This document shows positions 9,176 through 18,359 of a DNA stretch of 64,000 nucleotides, piece after piece. Within the stretch, counting starts at the first letter, position 1. Every line of letters begins with the position of its first letter. The DNA is from Peribacillus deserti. GTDB lineage: Bacteria > Bacillota > Bacilli > Bacillales > DSM-1321. The notes below the pieces were generated by a model. It made no database searches, was not told the DNA's origin, and was given only the letters and a program-made list of their open reading frames with translations. A program made the translations under genes and the position numbers. Location: the NCBI RefSeq assembly GCF_016909175.1, contig NZ_JAFBFI010000009.1, forward strand, positions 116,873 through 180,872. Reading direction: 5' to 3'.

Positions 9176-9383
9176 TGCTTACATTCCTTTCACGGCGGAG
9201 ATTTTATACTAGGCTTCTAATCTAATGCTTTGCTGACTTTTATTACGATTTAACTTCTAAACCTGCCTGCCTTCAATTAAATTGATCTGCCTAAAGGCCA
9301 ACACCTTTTTAGTAATAACTGCTATCAGGCAGGAGCAAATAACCTGCGTTAATATCTCTATGTCCTTCATGGATACCCTGTTT

Positions 9384-9413
9384 AAAAAAAGGCCATCCTC
9401 TAGATGACCTTTA
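9384..9413 (-). terminator. Terminator of murJ
   Basis: On the minus strand, GGTCATC-TAGAG-GATGGCC is followed by seven T, directly behind the murJ stop. Confidence 0.85.
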
Positions 9414-9418
9414 GACGC

Positions 9419-11026
9419 TTACCCTTTTAATCCTAATCTTTGTTGAAGTCTTTCAATTCTAGAACCAAAAAGTTTTTGGGCCAGCTTTGATTTTAAGGAA
9501 AGCAGGAAATACACGATTGCGCCCGCTGCTGCACATAAACCTGCTACAATCAAAGCCTGAATTCTTGCTTCCGTATTAAGGAATACATCAAGTACGCTAT
9601 GTACAAGAATAACGGCTATTGCCATGAATAATGTAAGGACAGCCATAAGAATGGTCCTTCTGATAACAAGAGAGTAGCGATAGCCTGTAAAGTAATAGAT
9701 TACATATAAATTCACTAAGCTCGCTGCCAGATATCCAATGCTGGTGGCGTAAATAGACCCTTTTGTTTGAAAAAGGTGAATCAACGGAATGTTCAGGCTG
9801 AGCTTCAGCAGAATTCCAATCATTAAGCTTAAGATGGTAAATCTCTGCTGATTAATCCCCTGCAAAACAGCTGCACTTATAGAAAACAGGGCAAACAGAA
9901 TAGCGGCGGGTGCATAAGTCTGCAGCACTTCTACCCCTAACTTATCGTATCCGTAAAAAGCAGAATACACCGGCTTAGCAAGCAGGGACATTCCTACCAC
10001 CGCCGGAAAGGTCAAGAAGAGCAAAATTTGAATAGCTTGATTCAAATGATTGGTAAACGCGTTATATTTATTTTCAACAAATGCCTTCGTTATATTCGGT
10101 ACCAGGCTCAGCGAAAAACCGGTAGCCAGTGTCATTGGAATAATAACCAGCTTTTGTGCCGATACATTAAGAATTCCTATAGCATGTCCTGACTCTTCAC
10201 GAAGGCCGATATCCGTCATCGCTCTTGTGAAGGTTAATGAGTCAATCCACTGAAATAAAGGCATAGCAATCCCAACAAAAACAAAAGGAACGGCATATAT
10301 GATAATTTCTTTATAAGTTTCTTTGAGTGAAATATTAAGTGTGCCCTTGTCCTCTTCTAACAGTTTATCAAGGGATGGTTTTCTTTTGATCCAATACCAG
10401 ATTAATACGGCTAAACTTCCAATAGCGCCAATAAAAGCAGCAAATGTAGCCATACTGATAGCCGTTACCAGACTTCCATCCATGACTTTAAGGACAACAA
10501 ATGCTCCCCCAAGCAATACGACAATCCGAACCAGCTGTTCAACCACCTGGGATACCGCAGTCGGTCCCATCGACTCATGACCCTGGAAAAAACCTCGGAT
10601 CAGACTCATAAATGGAATGAGAATAAGGGCAAAGCTTACAGCCCGGATAACAGATGTTACCTCTCCCACTGTAAAATTCGGGGCATCACTTACTCTCGCA
10701 AAGACCGGAGCCAGTAGATAAAGCAGTATGAAAGCGAGAATACCCGTTGCCATCATGACTTTAAGACCGGATCTGAACAGCTTCCTTCCTACTTCATATT
10801 CTCCGAGGGCATTATATTTTGCAATAAATTTTGAAACAGCCAGGGGTACACCTGCTGTAGCAATACTTATAAAAATGGTATAAGGTACATATGCATACTG
10901 GTATAATTGAAATCCTTTTTCACCAACTATTGCATCAAATGGAACAACATAAAGCAGGCCCAATACTTTTGATAAGACCATGCCTATCGTAAGGACAAAA
11001 GTGCCCCTTACAAGCTTAGATGACAT
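9419..11026 (-). CDS. murJ: Lipid II flippase MurJ (YtgP), MOP/MVF superfamily
   Basis: A 535-residue polytopic membrane protein with about 14 hydrophobic helices, homologous to polysaccharide flippases and SpoVB. The B. subtilis orthologue YtgP was shown to be the MurJ that moves lipid II across the membrane during peptidoglycan synthesis, partly redundant with Amj. The N-terminus (SKLVRGTFVLTIGMVLSKVLGLLYVVPF) is typical of the family. The position between the pseudouridine synthase and YtfP matches YtgP rather than SpoVB. It is monocistronic, with its own terminator. Confidence 0.88.
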   Translation of the reverse strand: MSSKLVRGTFVLTIGMVLSKVLGLLYVVPFDAIVGEKGFQLYQYAYVPYTIFISIATAGVPLAVSKFIAKYNALGEYEVGRKLFRSGLKVMMATGILAFILLYLLAPVFARVSDAPNFTVGEVTSVIRAVSFALILIPFMSLIRGFFQGHESMGPTAVSQVVEQLVRIVVLLGGAFVVLKVMDGSLVTAISMATFAAFIGAIGSLAVLIWYWIKRKPSLDKLLEEDKGTLNISLKETYKEIIIYAVPFVFVGIAMPLFQWIDSLTFTRAMTDIGLREESGHAIGILNVSAQKLVIIPMTLATGFSLSLVPNITKAFVENKYNAFTNHLNQAIQILLFLTFPAVVGMSLLAKPVYSAFYGYDKLGVEVLQTYAPAAILFALFSISAAVLQGINQQRFTILSLMIGILLKLSLNIPLIHLFQTKGSIYATSIGYLAASLVNLYVIYYFTGYRYSLVIRRTILMAVLTLFMAIAVILVHSVLDVFLNTEARIQALIVAGLCAAAGAIVYFLLSLKSKLAQKLFGSRIERLQQRLGLKG

Positions 11027-11237
11027 ATAATCCCTTCCTATGCAGGTACAAATTAAACACGCTCTTAATCATATCATAAATCTTCAAAAACCCTTATTAA
11101 GAACTGTCTATCCATAAAAATAATTTACTCTTGCAAGTGTACTCTCAGTTTCCAACGTTTACAATTAGGGAAAATATCCCAGAAGATAAACCCCTGCCCT
11201 AGTTTATACGTAATTTGTGGTTGACGGTTATTACATT

Positions 11238-11262
11238 AAAAAAGGATGAGTGAATCATCCTC
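11238..11262 (-). terminator. Terminator downstream of the DUF4349 gene
   Basis: On the minus strand: GGATGA-TTCAC-TCATCC followed by six T. It lies about 200 bp beyond the stop codon at 11468, so array A between them would be transcribed as a 3' untranslated region. Confidence 0.7.
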
Positions 11263-11279
11263 CTTGGGAAAGCTTAGAC

Positions 11280-11405
11280 GCTGGATTTCGTTAATGCGTG
11301 ATTTTCTTCTTTCTTTGCTTGATATTTGAAATTTACGCTCGATTGTCTGTCTCCTGTGCGCGATTTTTAACATATACGCGCGATTAGAATACTCTTTGCG
11401 TAAGG
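11280..11405. repeat. Phased short-core array A (core GCGCGATT, period 20-21 bp)
   Basis: Variants of GCGCGATT start at 11296, 11317, 11337, 11358 and 11378, with a partial GCGTAAGG at 11398 and a poorly spaced GCTGGATT at 11280. Spacings are 21, 20, 21, 20 and 20 bases. The 12 or so bases between cores are AT-rich and not conserved. No known family is recognised. Confidence 0.7.
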
Positions 11406-11467
11406 ATGAATCCACTCAATACTGGAGGCTCATCCAAGACTCATTGCCAGCCCCTGCATGCATGTAT

Positions 11468-12349
11468 TTATTCATTTCTTCTTGTTTTCCTATACCAATA
11501 CCATATTCCTGCACCTATCAAAAATATTGGAACCAATACAGGAGAGCCTCCAATTAAGAACACTAAAAAGCTTGATATAACGGAGATTAATCCCTGCAAG
11601 GTTTGGACAAAGCTTTGTTTGCTTCGTTCCCAGGTATTAAGTTCCTTAGAATCAATGTCTGGTATAATCACTTTGTCTTCTCTTATAAGAAGAGTTACTG
11701 AGCTCATTTCACTATTTTTATCGAGGAATTGCATGCGCCCTTTTATATTTTCTATTTCCTCCTGAACCGTACCCAAATCCCGCGATATTTGAAGCAGCTC
11801 CTCCGTTTTTTTCGCTTGTTTCATAAATTCATACAAGCGTGCCTCAACTGCCTGTTTCGCCTTTAATCTTGAAGAGAGATCGACGTATTCTTCCGTAACA
11901 TCATTTCCCTGGATATTCTGGCTTGTGACTTTAATTCCCTTTAGCGATTGCAGTCTGCGGAGGAAATCCTGAAATGAAAGCTGAGGAACCCTGAGTGTAA
12001 AGGTACCTTCCTGGTTATTTCCTTCCGTGTTAAATACCTCCTGGTTAATCATCTGCCCTTTAACGTTTTGGACTTCTTTTTCGATCAGAGCCCGACTGTC
12101 TCCAAAGTCTTTTACCTGTAATTCAACCTGAGCCTGATAGACGATTTTCCGCTGGGTTTCTTCAGACTTGCCATCGTCTTCCACAGTACCGATATTTTCC
12201 GTGCTTTTATCCATAGCTGAATCACTTTTGGATGATTTCATGCCGGATTCACTCGAATTTGATTCTTCTTTGGAATGGGAGCATGCAGCCAGGGAAAAAG
12301 CTAAAACGATTACCGTGAAATAGAGAAACAGATGATTCACTTTTTTCAT
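11468..12349 (-). CDS. DUF4349 domain lipoprotein
   Basis: A 293-residue predicted lipoprotein. A lipobox ends at C23 (SLAAC), followed by a Ser/Lys/Glu-rich linker (residues 24-65) and the DUF4349 domain (about 66-250), which includes a coiled-coil segment at about 155-210. A C-terminal transmembrane helix (about 255-280) and a basic tail (YRKTRRNE) follow. Having both a lipid anchor and a C-terminal helix is usual for this family, whose function is unknown. It shares a control region with the divergent ytfP. Confidence 0.87.
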   Translation of the reverse strand: MKKVNHLFLYFTVIVLAFSLAACSHSKEESNSSESGMKSSKSDSAMDKSTENIGTVEDDGKSEETQRKIVYQAQVELQVKDFGDSRALIEKEVQNVKGQMINQEVFNTEGNNQEGTFTLRVPQLSFQDFLRRLQSLKGIKVTSQNIQGNDVTEEYVDLSSRLKAKQAVEARLYEFMKQAKKTEELLQISRDLGTVQEEIENIKGRMQFLDKNSEMSSVTLLIREDKVIIPDIDSKELNTWERSKQSFVQTLQGLISVISSFLVFLIGGSPVLVPIFLIGAGIWYWYRKTRRNE

Positions 12350-12414
12350 AGAAATCCCCCTTTTTTGTTTAGACGTATACCTTCAGCAAAATGTTGCTTA
12401 TATTCTCAAAAGTT

Positions 12415-12461
12415 TTTAATCAAAGAGTTATGCTTTATAATAAAGTCACTCTTTGATTAAA
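12415..12461. promoter_or_regulatory. 13-bp inverted repeat around the ytfP promoter
   Basis: The arms TTTAATCAAAGAG (12415-12427) and CTCTTTGATTAAA (12449-12461) are perfect inverted repeats, 21 bases apart. A perfect -10 box TATAAT (12436-12441) lies between them, directed at ytfP. On the other strand TTGATT in the left arm could serve as -35 for the divergent lipoprotein gene. The layout suggests an operator for a dimeric regulator that controls both genes. The regulator is not known. Confidence 0.6.
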
Positions 12462-12510
12462 CTGAAAGTATAAGATCAAGATTATTAGTAAAAAAGTCAG
12501 GGTGATATAG

Positions 12511-13788
12511 ATGGAATATGATGTAATTGTAATAGGGGGCGGCCCATCAGGTTTAATGTCTGCCATTGCTGCAGGTGAAAAGGGTGCTAAGGTCCTCCTG
12601 ATTGATAAAGGACAAAAGCTTGGCAGGAAACTGGCTATTTCAGGCGGCGGCAGATGTAATGTAACAAATCGCCTGCCTATAGATGAGATCGTAAAGCATA
12701 TACCAGGAAACGGGCGCTTCCTATATAGCGCCTTTTCCGAATTCAGCAATGAAGATATTATCAACTTTTTCGAGAACCTGGGTATCACTTTAAAAGAGGA
12801 AGATCATGGCCGTATGTTTCCAGTTACAGATAAGGCCCAAAATGTTGTTGATGCCCTTATAACAAGACTGAACCAATTAAAAGTAAAGATATATACTAAC
12901 TCACCCGTTAAGGATGTTCTCTATGAAGACGGTAAAGTAACGGGAGTTGTGTTAAAAGAGGGACAGAAGATCACTGCAAAAGCAGCTGTTCTTGCAGTAG
13001 GCGGCAAGTCCGTCCCGCATACCGGATCTACAGGCGACGGCTATGCCTGGGCCAAAAAAGCAGGCCATACGATTACTGATCTGTTCCCTACTGAAGTCCC
13101 TGTAACATCGGCTGAGCCTTTCATTAAGGATAAAACACTTCAAGGCTTATCTTTGCAGGATGTGGACTTAAGTGTACTGAATCCAAAGGGAAAACCAATT
13201 ATCACTCATAAAATGGATATGATTTTTACCCATTTTGGGATTTCCGGTCCAGCCGTACTGCGCTGCAGCCAATTTGTGGTGAAGGCCATGAAGAAATGGA
13301 ATCTCAACACAGTCACGATGAAATTAGACGCTTTACCCGAACAAAATAAAGAAGAAATTTTCCAGTCCATACTTAAATTAATCAAAGAAGAACCAAAAAA
13401 GGCCGTAAAAAATACACTCAAAGGCTTGCTGCCCGAAAGATATCTTCATTTCCTGCTTGAAAAAGCGGGGATAGATCTGCAAGCACCCGGCTCAACTGTG
13501 TCTCATGAAAAGATACGCGGCTTGGCAGATATCTGCAAAGAATTTACCTTTCAAGTGAATGGCACATTATCCCTTGAAAAGGCATTCGTTACCGGCGGCG
13601 GAGTATCTGTAAAAGAAATTCATCCAAAAGAAATGTCTTCAAAATTTATGGACGGACTATATTTCTGCGGTGAAATATTAGATATCCACGGCTACACCGG
13701 GGGCTATAATATTACCTCTGCTCTTGTAACCGGCAGACTTGCAGGGTTGAATGCCGCCTTATATAGTAAACAGGTAAAAATGAACTGA
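12511..13788 (+). CDS. ytfP: FAD-dependent oxidoreductase YtfP (HI0933/YhiN family)
   Basis: A 425-residue flavoprotein of the HI0933-like family. The N-terminal dinucleotide-binding GGGPSG (residues 9-14) is followed by [16 protein letters not shown] at about 39-54, typical of this family. [16 protein letters not shown] near the C-terminus completes the FAD fold. The electron donor and substrate are unknown. It starts at an ATG behind a GGTGA-type ribosome binding site and is followed after 17 bases by the quinone oxidoreductase gene, so the two probably form an operon. Confidence 0.88.
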   Translation: MEYDVIVIGGGPSGLMSAIAAGEKGAKVLLIDKGQKLGRKLAISGGGRCNVTNRLPIDEIVKHIPGNGRFLYSAFSEFSNEDIINFFENLGITLKEEDHGRMFPVTDKAQNVVDALITRLNQLKVKIYTNSPVKDVLYEDGKVTGVVLKEGQKITAKAAVLAVGGKSVPHTGSTGDGYAWAKKAGHTITDLFPTEVPVTSAEPFIKDKTLQGLSLQDVDLSVLNPKGKPIITHKMDMIFTHFGISGPAVLRCSQFVVKAMKKWNLNTVTMKLDALPEQNKEEIFQSILKLIKEEPKKAVKNTLKGLLPERYLHFLLEKAGIDLQAPGSTVSHEKIRGLADICKEFTFQVNGTLSLEKAFVTGGGVSVKEIHPKEMSSKFMDGLYFCGEILDIHGYTGGYNITSALVTGRLAGLNAALYSKQVKMN

Positions 13789-13805
13789 AAGGGGGCAGAC
13801 AATTA

Positions 13806-14771
13806 ATGAAAGCACTTGTATTCTCAGAATTCGGAGGACCCGAAGTTCTAACATATACCGAAATTCCTGATCCGATCATTAGAAGCAATGATATTCTCGT
13901 TGAAATGAAGGCAATCGGGCTGAATTTTGCTGATGTCTACCGCCGAAAGGGAAATTATCACCTTGCTGGTGAACCGCCATATATTCTAGGGTATGAAGGT
14001 GCTGGAGTGGTAGTTAAAACCGGGGACTCAGTCACCGGCTTTAAACCTGGCGACAGAATTGCGTTTGCCGATGTACCTTATGCAAATGCCGAATTGGCGG
14101 CGGTTCCTGCCGCGCATGCCATCCCACTGCCGGATGATATATCTTATGAGACAGCAGCTTCCTTAATGCTGCAGGGATTGACCGCACAATATTTAACTCA
14201 TGACAGCTATCCATTAAAAGCTAAAGATTCGGTGCTGATTCATGCAGCGGCGGGCGGTGTAGGACAGCTGCTTACGGGAATCGCGAAGCATATGGGTGCA
14301 AAGGCAATCGGCCTTACTTCCTCTGAACAGAAGAGAGAAACAGCACTTAAAGCCGGCGCTGAAGAAGTGTACCTATATGATGAGGACTGGAAAGCGAAAG
14401 TCCTTGCTGCTACAGATGGCAAGGGAGTGGATGTGGTCTACGAATCTGTAGGTTCCACTTTAACAGACAGCTTCCAGGCTGCCAGAATTGGAGGCACAGT
14501 CGTATTCTTCGGAATGGCCGGAGGCGATCCAGCACCTGTTGACCCGAGAATGCTGATGGATACCTCCAAAACATTAACCGGCGGGGATCTCTGGAACTAT
14601 CTCACTTCTAGCGAAGAAAGAATAAACAGATCTTCCAGGCTATTTGAATGGATAAGAAATGGGGCCATCCGAATCGCACCTCCTGCAGTCTTCAGCCTGA
14701 AGGACGGCCGAGAGGCTCATGCGTTAATAGAAAGCAGAAAAAGCACTGGTAAAATTTTGTTAATTCCATAA
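13806..14771 (+). CDS. NADPH:quinone oxidoreductase (zinc-independent MDR family)
   Basis: A 321-residue medium-chain dehydrogenase/reductase. The N-terminal GroES-like domain contains GYEGAG (62-67), and the Rossmann domain has AAGGVGQ (148-154) for NADPH binding. The cysteines and histidine that bind zinc in alcohol dehydrogenases are absent, as in quinone oxidoreductases (QOR/CurA group). It probably reduces quinones or other alpha,beta-unsaturated carbonyls in the cytoplasm. GGGGG lies 8 bases before the ATG. It follows ytfP and ends at a strong terminator. Confidence 0.88.
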   Translation: MKALVFSEFGGPEVLTYTEIPDPIIRSNDILVEMKAIGLNFADVYRRKGNYHLAGEPPYILGYEGAGVVVKTGDSVTGFKPGDRIAFADVPYANAELAAVPAAHAIPLPDDISYETAASLMLQGLTAQYLTHDSYPLKAKDSVLIHAAAGGVGQLLTGIAKHMGAKAIGLTSSEQKRETALKAGAEEVYLYDEDWKAKVLAATDGKGVDVVYESVGSTLTDSFQAARIGGTVVFFGMAGGDPAPVDPRMLMDTSKTLTGGDLWNYLTSSEERINRSSRLFEWIRNGAIRIAPPAVFSLKDGREAHALIESRKSTGKILLIP

Positions 14772-14813
14772 AAAAAGTCAGTCTTTATCCGTTTGGATAA
14801 AGGCTGCTTTTTT
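14770..14813 (+). terminator. Terminator of the ytfP-oxidoreductase unit
   Basis: Stem GTCAGTCTTTATCC / GGATAAAGGCTGC followed by six T, overlapping the last stop codon. Confidence 0.85.
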
Positions 14814-15089
14814 ATACCATTGTACAGATGCGATTTAACCAGGCACAGAATGTCAGAAGATAACTCTGTTTCATTTAAAGAACTATGAATGGCATCAGGA
14901 TACTTTCAATTTAACTTACAGACTATGGGCGGGGGAAATCATGTTAAGCGGGAATTATGTAAGAACGGGCATTCTTTTTTATTGAAAATATAATTCAAGA
15001 AAGAAATTCAAATTAAAAGGGGGGCTTTTAGCCCCCCTTCAGTTTTACACCGCTGCTAATCAAAAAACACCCTGAATTTACAGGGTGCC
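14814..15089. other. Intergenic region with a GC-rich hairpin
   Basis: No gene is seen. A 9-bp perfect hairpin AAGGGGGGC / GCCCCCCTT with a five-base loop lies at 15017-15039, followed by CAGTTTT. It may be a second terminator or part of a small RNA. The Cse60 terminator follows at 15062-15088. Confidence 0.5.
15062..15088 (-). terminator. Terminator of the Cse60 gene
   Basis: On the minus strand, CACCCTG-TAAATT-CAGGGTG and then six T lie directly behind the stop. Confidence 0.85.
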
Positions 15090-15275
15090 TCATTTCTTGC
15101 GGTAGATAACCATTGCGCTAAAGCAATAAATCTGGTCCTCTTCTTCTTCACTCATAGCAGCAACATTGTATTTAATATCAACAAGCTGGTCTTCTTGAAT
15201 AGCCTTAAGGAACGTATTCATTCCTTTTTCCAGATCTTTTTCGTGTTCATAGTCAAATAGCTTTACTTGAATCAC
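15090..15275 (-). CDS. Sporulation protein Cse60 family
   Basis: A 61-residue acidic protein matching the Cse60 family (first described in B. subtilis as a small sigma-E-dependent protein). Typical features are the N-terminal IQVKLFDYEHEKDLE and the conserved DIKY and QIYCFSAMVIYR segments. Its function is unknown. The start is GTG at 15275 with GGGAGAG 8 bases upstream. It has its own terminator. A sigma-E promoter was not identified with confidence. Confidence 0.85.
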   Translation of the reverse strand: MIQVKLFDYEHEKDLEKGMNTFLKAIQEDQLVDIKYNVAAMSEEEEDQIYCFSAMVIYRKK

Positions 15276-15346
15276 GGCCGGTCTCTCCCAATACTTTTTA
15301 TACTAGTATTTACAGCAGAGTCCTTTTTTATTCAATTCAGAATTGT

Positions 15347-15658
15347 TTATTTGAATACTTTCTCGCCCTTCCAATTAAGCATTCCGCCTGTCATATTGCG
15401 GACTTTATATCCTTGATCCTGCAGATAGTGGCAAACATTGCCGCTTCTTCCGCCAGATCGGCAAATGAAAATATATTCTTTATCTTTATCCAGCTCATCC
15501 AGCTTTTCTGGAATATCTCCCATTTTTATATGAACCGCGCCCGGAATCATTCCTGTTGCTACCTCTTCATCTTCGCGGACATCCACTAAAAGAAGCTGTT
15601 CATCTCTCTCAATCTTCTCTTGCAGTTCATCTGTTGTTATCGTTTTTAGTTCTTCCAT
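15347..15658 (-). CDS. Single-domain rhodanese (YtwF-like)
   Basis: A 103-residue cytoplasmic rhodanese domain. The active-site loop is CRSGGR with the sulfur-carrying C66 and an arginine at position 71; the six-residue loop is that of sulfurtransferases rather than Cdc25 phosphatases. It probably transfers sulfane sulfur. It lies about 70 bases downstream of the cysteine synthase gene on the same strand, so the two may be cotranscribed in sulfur metabolism. The ribosome binding site is AGAGGAAG. Confidence 0.88.
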   Translation of the reverse strand: MEELKTITTDELQEKIERDEQLLLVDVREDEEVATGMIPGAVHIKMGDIPEKLDELDKDKEYIFICRSGGRSGNVCHYLQDQGYKVRNMTGGMLNWKGEKVFK

Positions 15659-15726
15659 TATCGTATCTTCCTCTCAAAAAATCTTAGTAAGATAGTTCCC
15701 TATCAAGATAAGGCATCCAATGTCTG

Positions 15727-16641
15727 CTAAATCAATTCCATGCTTAAATATCGTTCCCCGCTGTCAGGGGCAATGCACAATACTCTTTTTCCTTTTCCAA
15801 GGCGTTTTGCTATTTCAATAGCTGCAAACACAGCAGCTCCTGCAGATAATCCAAGAAACAGGCCTTCTTCCCTTGCCAGCTTTCTAAAGGTATCCACTGC
15901 ATCTTCGTCTGCAATTTGAATAATCTCGTCGTAAATTTCCGTATTTAAAATGTCTGGAATGAAGCCAGGACTTGTTCCTACTAATTTATGAGGGCCGGGA
16001 CTTCCTCCGGAAAGAACGGGAGAGCCTTTAGGTTCGACAACGGCAATATATATATCCGGTATTAATTCCTTAAGTTTTTCACCAGTACCCGTAACCGTTC
16101 CTCCTGTTCCAGCAGTCGCAATGAAAGCATCTACATCCCCGTCCATCTGCTCATATATCTCAACAGCGGTTGTTTCCCGGTGAATGTCAGGATTTGCCTG
16201 ATTCTCAAATTGCTGCGGAATAAAGCTTCCTGGGATGCTTTCTTTAATCTCTAGAGCTTTAGCAATTGAACCAGGCATCTTTTGAACGCTTGGAGTGAGC
16301 ACCACTTCTGCTCCATATGCTTTTAAAATGTTGATTCTTTCTTTTGTCATATTATCCGGCATAACCAAAATGGCACGATAACCCTTTGCGGCGGCGGTCA
16401 TAGCAAGCCCGATACCCGTATTGCCGCTGGTAGGCTCAATGATCGTATCCCCTGGTTTTAGGAGCCCTTCTTCTTCTGCCTTCTTTATCATGTTATAAGC
16501 CGCCCTGTCTTTTACACTCTTAGATGGATTAAACATTTCGAGTTTAACAAATACATCTGCTGCTCCCTCAGGAACTAATCTATTCAAGCGGACCACTGGT
16601 GTATCACCAATCAGCTCAAGAATATTATTGACGACTTTCAT
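15727..16641 (-). CDS. Cysteine synthase family protein (YtkP-like)
   Basis: A 304-residue PLP-dependent beta-replacement enzyme. The PLP lysine is K44 in PSKSVKDRAAYN, the phosphate or substrate loop is TSGNTG (71-76), and the second glycine loop is TAGTGGTVTGTG (about 174-185). The family forms L-cysteine from O-acetylserine and sulfide. By position it corresponds to YtkP of B. subtilis, a paralogue of the main CysK, so thiosulfate or other nucleophiles remain possible. The rhodanese gene follows. No T-box or S-box is seen in its short leader. Confidence 0.87.
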   Translation of the reverse strand: MKVVNNILELIGDTPVVRLNRLVPEGAADVFVKLEMFNPSKSVKDRAAYNMIKKAEEEGLLKPGDTIIEPTSGNTGIGLAMTAAAKGYRAILVMPDNMTKERINILKAYGAEVVLTPSVQKMPGSIAKALEIKESIPGSFIPQQFENQANPDIHRETTAVEIYEQMDGDVDAFIATAGTGGTVTGTGEKLKELIPDIYIAVVEPKGSPVLSGGSPGPHKLVGTSPGFIPDILNTEIYDEIIQIADEDAVDTFRKLAREEGLFLGLSAGAAVFAAIEIAKRLGKGKRVLCIAPDSGERYLSMELI

Positions 16642-16747
16642 TTGAACAAAAACTCCCTTATTTTAAAAAGTAAAACTAGTACCTTTATATTAACAAAAAC
16701 ATTTATAGTATTACCAACACCTGAACTTCTATCATTATTCCAGAAAT

Positions 16748-16787
16748 GAAAAAACCGAACCCTTTTTCGAAAAGAGTTTCGGTTTAT
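16748..16787 (-). terminator. Terminator of the broken hydrolase gene
   Basis: On the minus strand, AAACCGAAACTCTTTTC / GAAAAAGGGTTCGGTTT, then T-rich. Confidence 0.8.
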
Positions 16788-16793
16788 TTCACC

Positions 16794-18322
16794 TTATTGA
16801 TCTATACGTAAAGGGTCTACTTCCCTTCCTGTCTTAATATCTATCACCTTTCCTGTTTTCTTTGGTACTGGTATGGCCCTGCTTTTTGGAGCTTTGTGTC
16901 TATTTTCTACCCAGTCTACCAGCATATTGAAAGATTGATGAACATATGGAAGCAGCGGCTGAAGTTGTTTTTGGGTATCAGCTGCTGGACTCCAGACCAG
17001 ACCATCAACATGGTTTCCATTTGTTATCGTGTATAAGCGGTGCAGGTGTGCCTTACCCTTTTCCTGAATCAGCTGCTGATACGGATACGCATGGACCGAC
17101 GGAAAAATCAACGAATCCAGGGAACCGGTTACACTGATAAGCGGGACGTTAATGTCTCCAATATTTTGTATCTTTTTAACATTTTGCTTCACGCCGAGCG
17201 GACGTTTGTTATAGTCATAGTTTTTAAAAATATCATCATATGTGCGGTCGCGTGTACCATTGGAAAGAAAGTTTAGATACTTTTGCCATTCGATCTGGCC
17301 TGGTGCGCCCGGGTCAAATTCATCACGGTAAATATTTAACGTAATAAACCAATAAATCTGGTCATGATATGCCCAAAGGCTTTCAGACCCCTGTGGAAGA
17401 CCAGCTTTATATAGTTCCTTCACTGACTTTACCTTTTCTTCCCCCGCTCCATACAGAGCAGTGAATGCGTGTTTTACAACCGGTGTTAAAGAAGTAATTA
17501 AATTAGGATCATTCGCTCTCCAGAGAACTCCTTCCCAGTCCACGCCTCCATCATAAAGATGACTGCCTTTTTGCTTTTGATCATGTTCTAACGCATAGCG
17601 GACTACATAGCCTCCATTGGAGATTCCTATTGCATAAGTGGGAATGGGATGGTTCCGTGATACGAGCTTGCTTGCTGGATTTTTCTTATCTTTTTGATCA
17701 ATCAATTGAGCAGCGTAATTTTTTTGGAGGTAGGCTTGTGCAGCTTTGGTAAGCTCCCTGAAACGAATGTTCCATTCAGCCATACTATCGTCTTCTGAGG
17801 CAAGTGCATTTTTTGATTTCGCAAATGGATCAGCTGGATCCGCTTCTCCCTGTGTGCCTTTATCCGTTGCGGCAAAAGCATACCCTTTAGCTAGAACAAA
17901 ATCGCTGAATAGTAAATCTGTAGATGTTTCATTTCGAGTTGCCGGGATTCCCGCAACTATCAGTTTTCCATTCCATTGATCTGGAACCCGGATTACAAAC
18001 TTTGCATCTTCAAATTGCCCGTTAACCTGCTTACCTTTTACTTCGGCAGGCTTATACATATGATACCAGCCTGTTTTAGCAGTAGAATCTCCCCAATAAA
18101 ATGGAGCCAGGCCCTTATTACCAAATACGCTTGCAGCCTCAAACTGTGCAGGATTTTAGTCGTGAGCCAGTTTCCATTTTTTCCATCAAATTCTGTGAGT
18201 GTAACATTTTGCGCACCCGGTATTATGGCTGTTTCAGAGGCTTTCACCTGCATTCCTGGAACGGCAATTGGCAGTGCAAGAATCATCGCTGAAGCCAATG
18301 CCATCAGCTTACGTTTCATCAC
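16794..18322 (-). pseudogene. Secreted alpha/beta-hydrolase, frameshifted near the N-terminus
   Basis: The gene is split into two frames. The 5' part starts at GTG 18322 or ATG 18319 (GGAGG upstream) and encodes a signal peptide (KRKLMALASAMILALPIAV, cleavage after VKA-S) and about 27 more residues up to GKNGNWLTT. The body continues in another frame as [13 protein letters not shown] and runs to the stop at 16794. The frames join if one A is added to the four-base run at 18154-18157 (read AAAA on the minus strand). The body has GISNGG (nucleophile serine), TGSLDS (acid) and GNHVDG (histidine), an alpha/beta-hydrolase triad like that of tannase/esterase-type enzymes. The substrate is unknown. 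It may be a real pseudogene, a phase switch or a sequencing error. Confidence 0.85.
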
Positions 18323-18345
18323 ATCATTCCTCCAGATAAGTTATT

Positions 18346-18359
18346 TGTAATCGCTTACA
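18346..18359 (-). promoter_or_regulatory. cre site (CcpA operator) of the hydrolase gene
   Basis: TGTAATCGCTTACA matches the palindromic catabolite-responsive consensus TGTAANCGNTTACA at every fixed position. It overlaps the end of the predicted -10 box and so should repress transcription when preferred sugars are present. This fits an enzyme for extracellular carbon sources. Confidence 0.82.

Larger units (their letters stand above)
11027..11467. other. Intergenic region with phased repeat array A and a terminator
   Basis: 441 bp upstream of murJ and downstream of the DUF4349 gene. It holds the array at 11280-11405 and the terminator at 11238-11262. No ORF with a ribosome binding site is present. 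Confidence 0.6.

Noticed and set aside
12435..12788. 117-codon minus-strand ORF at the start of ytfP
   Set aside because: Antisense to the well-supported FAD-binding domain of YtfP; no ribosome binding site.
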